From: Micrococcales bacterium
Lineage (GTDB): Bacteria; Actinomycetota; Actinomycetes; Actinomycetales; Microbacteriaceae
Reading direction: 5' to 3'
DNA length: 31,000 bases
NCBI GenBank assembly: GCA_947448975.1
Contig: CANFPR010000001.1
Location: 1-31,000, forward strand
The notes beneath the pieces were generated by a model. That model worked only from the letters and a program-made list of their open reading frames with translations, was not told the origin of the DNA and ran no database searches. Made by a program: the position numbers and the translations under genes. Shown here piece by piece: positions 29,910-31,000 of this stretch; within the stretch, counting starts at the first letter, position 1, and the number at the start of each line of letters is the position of its first letter.

Positions 29910-30478
29910 TTTTTACCCCAAATTCGTAAAAGCCCGATTCCGAGAGCCAGCCACAAAATGACGAACGCAGCCTGGCCGTACTTGCTGTCTAGCAGCGGGT
30001 CGATCAAAACCGAAATGGTCGGGTAGATCTTCAGGCTGCCGGCAAATTGGCCGAGGATGTTGGCCATGAACTCCCATGCGGTGATGCCGAGGCAAAGAAT
30101 CGTCCAAAGGGTTCTCGAGCGCGACATGCGCGGGTCTGGTTTATCTTTCGGCCCGGTGTCGGTGTACCAAGCCAGCCGAAGCACCACGGGTAAAACCGCG
30201 AGAACCAGAACACCATGGATGTAGCCGTGCCGGTCAATAACCGTCAGCGCGACTGCGAAGAACACCACGCCCCAAAACGTCCAGGCGCGATTGACCTCTA
30301 TCTTCTTGCCAAACCGATTGCCGAGAATGCCTGAAGCACTGATCCAAACGGCAACCGTGCACAACGAAAAGATAATGGTGTCTTTAGAACTGCCCCGAAA
30401 AACTTGGAGTCCGGTGGTGATGGCGAACACCCAAAACCAAGGGTTTCGAAACCCCGCCAACCACTTGTTCGTCTGCAC
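29906..30478 (-). CDS. Integral membrane protein of unknown function
   Basis: I do not recognise the family. The 190-residue protein has about six hydrophobic segments: PWFWVFAITTGLQVF, TIIFSLCTVAVWISASGIL, WTFWGVVFFAVALTVI, GVLVLAVLPVVLRLAW, LWTILCLGITAWEFMANIL and AAFVILWLALGIGLLRIW, with a charged loop (KDKPDPRMSRSR) in the middle. The GTG start lies six bases after TAGCCT, suggesting a leaderless mRNA. It forms a coupled pair with the DUF6186-like gene downstream and diverges from the pyruvyl transferase gene. Confidence 0.7.
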   Translation of the reverse strand: MQTNKWLAGFRNPWFWVFAITTGLQVFRGSSKDTIIFSLCTVAVWISASGILGNRFGKKIEVNRAWTFWGVVFFAVALTVIDRHGYIHGVLVLAVLPVVLRLAWYTDTGPKDKPDPRMSRSRTLWTILCLGITAWEFMANILGQFAGSLKIYPTISVLIDPLLDSKYGQAAFVILWLALGIGLLRIWGKK

Positions 30479-30484
30479 GTTTAC

Positions 30485-30490
30485 AGGCTA
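30485..30490 (-). promoter_or_regulatory. -10 element of a leaderless promoter for the membrane protein pair
   Basis: On the minus strand TAGCCT ends six bases before the GTG at 30478. Confidence 0.5.
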
Positions 30491-30517
30491 ACCCTGCCAG
30501 CGGCCGGTGATAGCCGA

Positions 30518-30523
30518 TAGTCT
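30518..30523 (+). promoter_or_regulatory. Possible -10 element for the pyruvyl transferase gene
   Basis: TAGTCT would give a start near 30530 and a leader of about 28 bases containing GAGCGAAGAAG before the TTG at 30558. Confidence 0.35.
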
Positions 30524-30557
30524 GAAACCCACCCCTCGATTAGAGCGAAGAAGTCGA

Positions 30558-31000
30558 TTGAATACCGAATCTGAGAGCACCGCTTCAATCGACCGCCGCA
30601 CGCTATTGCGCAACATGCAGCTCGTAAAACTGCAGAATGCCGAAGACTACCTAGCGAAGTCGAAGGTGGTTCAGTTCGTTTCGACTAACCCCAACATCGG
30701 CAACTACCTGCCAGTGCTGGCCATTCAGCAGATGCTGCACGAAAACACCGATGTCTTCAACATCCATCGCGAAATTGACTACGACTTCGTAAATGCAAAC
30801 TACGAAGTTGCCGTAATCGGTGGAGCAGGGTTGCTGCACAAAGTCTTCGAACCTTTCTGGAGGGAATTCGCCGAACGGTGCACCCTACCCTTTGTGATCT
30901 GGGGCGTTGGCCTGTGCAGCCTCGATGCTTCAGACGAACCGACCTTCGTTTCACCAAATGCCGCGAGCGCAGTTTTCGAGCGTGCCCTCGCCGTGAACGT
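30558..31000 (+). CDS. Polysaccharide pyruvyl transferase family protein, 5' part
   Basis: The reading frame stays open to the right edge and encodes 147 residues. It shows the start of the pyruvyl transferase fold: VVQFVSTNPNIGNYLPVLAI (a glycine-asparagine loop after the first strand), then YEVAVIGGAGLLHKVFEPFW and LPFVIWGVGLCSLD, the GGxGL and GxG strands of the family. Such enzymes attach pyruvate ketals, or in some branches sugars, to surface glycans. The start is uncertain: TTG 30558 has GAAGAAG just upstream, GTG 30507 is in frame with no site, and ATG 30615 would lose 19 residues. It probably opens another polysaccharide gene group beyond the window. Confidence 0.75.
   Translation, partial: MNTESESTASIDRRTLLRNMQLVKLQNAEDYLAKSKVVQFVSTNPNIGNYLPVLAIQQMLHENTDVFNIHREIDYDFVNANYEVAVIGGAGLLHKVFEPFWREFAERCTLPFVIWGVGLCSLDASDEPTFVSPNAASAVFERALAVN

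Overview
The window reads as a chromosomal segment of a Gram-positive, moderately high-GC actinobacterium. Many starts are GTG or TTG, several promoters look leaderless, the phosphate genes carry PHO-box-like 11-bp repeats, and the protein families fit Microbacteriaceae. A freshwater 'Luna'-type lineage (Rhodoluna/Aquiluna-like) is my best guess, but that is inference from composition and gene style, not a database match. No rRNA, tRNA, IS element, phage gene or CRISPR array was seen, and no gap without a gene exceeds 300 bases.

Layout. (a) 1-2276: 3' end of ptsI, then cysK and cysE, the two steps from serine to cysteine. (b) 2278-17954: a cell-surface glycopolymer region. A minus-strand operon (9238 down to 2278) encodes a coiled-coil/GT2 glycosyltransferase, a TagB/TagF-like glycerophosphotransferase, a Stealth-type hexose-1-phosphate transferase and a DUF3048 secreted protein. 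It diverges from a nucleotide-sugar 6-dehydrogenase. Beyond it lie a GT-A enzyme with a DDD motif, an LLM flavin oxidoreductase, a coupled pair (a DxD-less GT-like protein plus a second coiled-coil/GT2 protein), and a fusion of an SGNH-like and a GNAT-like domain. The enzyme set points to a polymer with phosphodiester links. (c) 18059-23294: high-affinity phosphate uptake in the order pstC-pstA-pstB-pstS, followed by a PstS-related lipoprotein. PHO-box-like repeats lie before pstC and before pstS, and a strong terminator follows pstS. (d) 23399-26485: a cytochrome P450, a Pr6Pr membrane protein and rlmN. (e) 26617-28912: a secreted GH16 beta-glucanase and a secreted carbohydrate-binding-like protein, sharing LacI-type operator sequences. 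(f) 29008-31000: a DUF6270 SGNH-like protein, two small membrane proteins, and the start of a polysaccharide pyruvyl transferase running off the right edge.

How the parts work together. Regions b and f look like envelope polysaccharide synthesis and decoration. Region c imports the phosphate that a phosphodiester-linked polymer would consume. Region e looks like extracellular glucan use under local repressor control. The clearest cross-cutting signal is promoter syntax: seven genes start exactly six bases after a TANNNT hexamer, the arrangement expected of leaderless mRNAs. The most unusual protein-level features are the paired coiled-coil GT2 proteins, the GT-like protein without a DxD motif, the SGNH-GNAT fusion, and the PstS-like lipoprotein that has lost the phosphate-binding loop.
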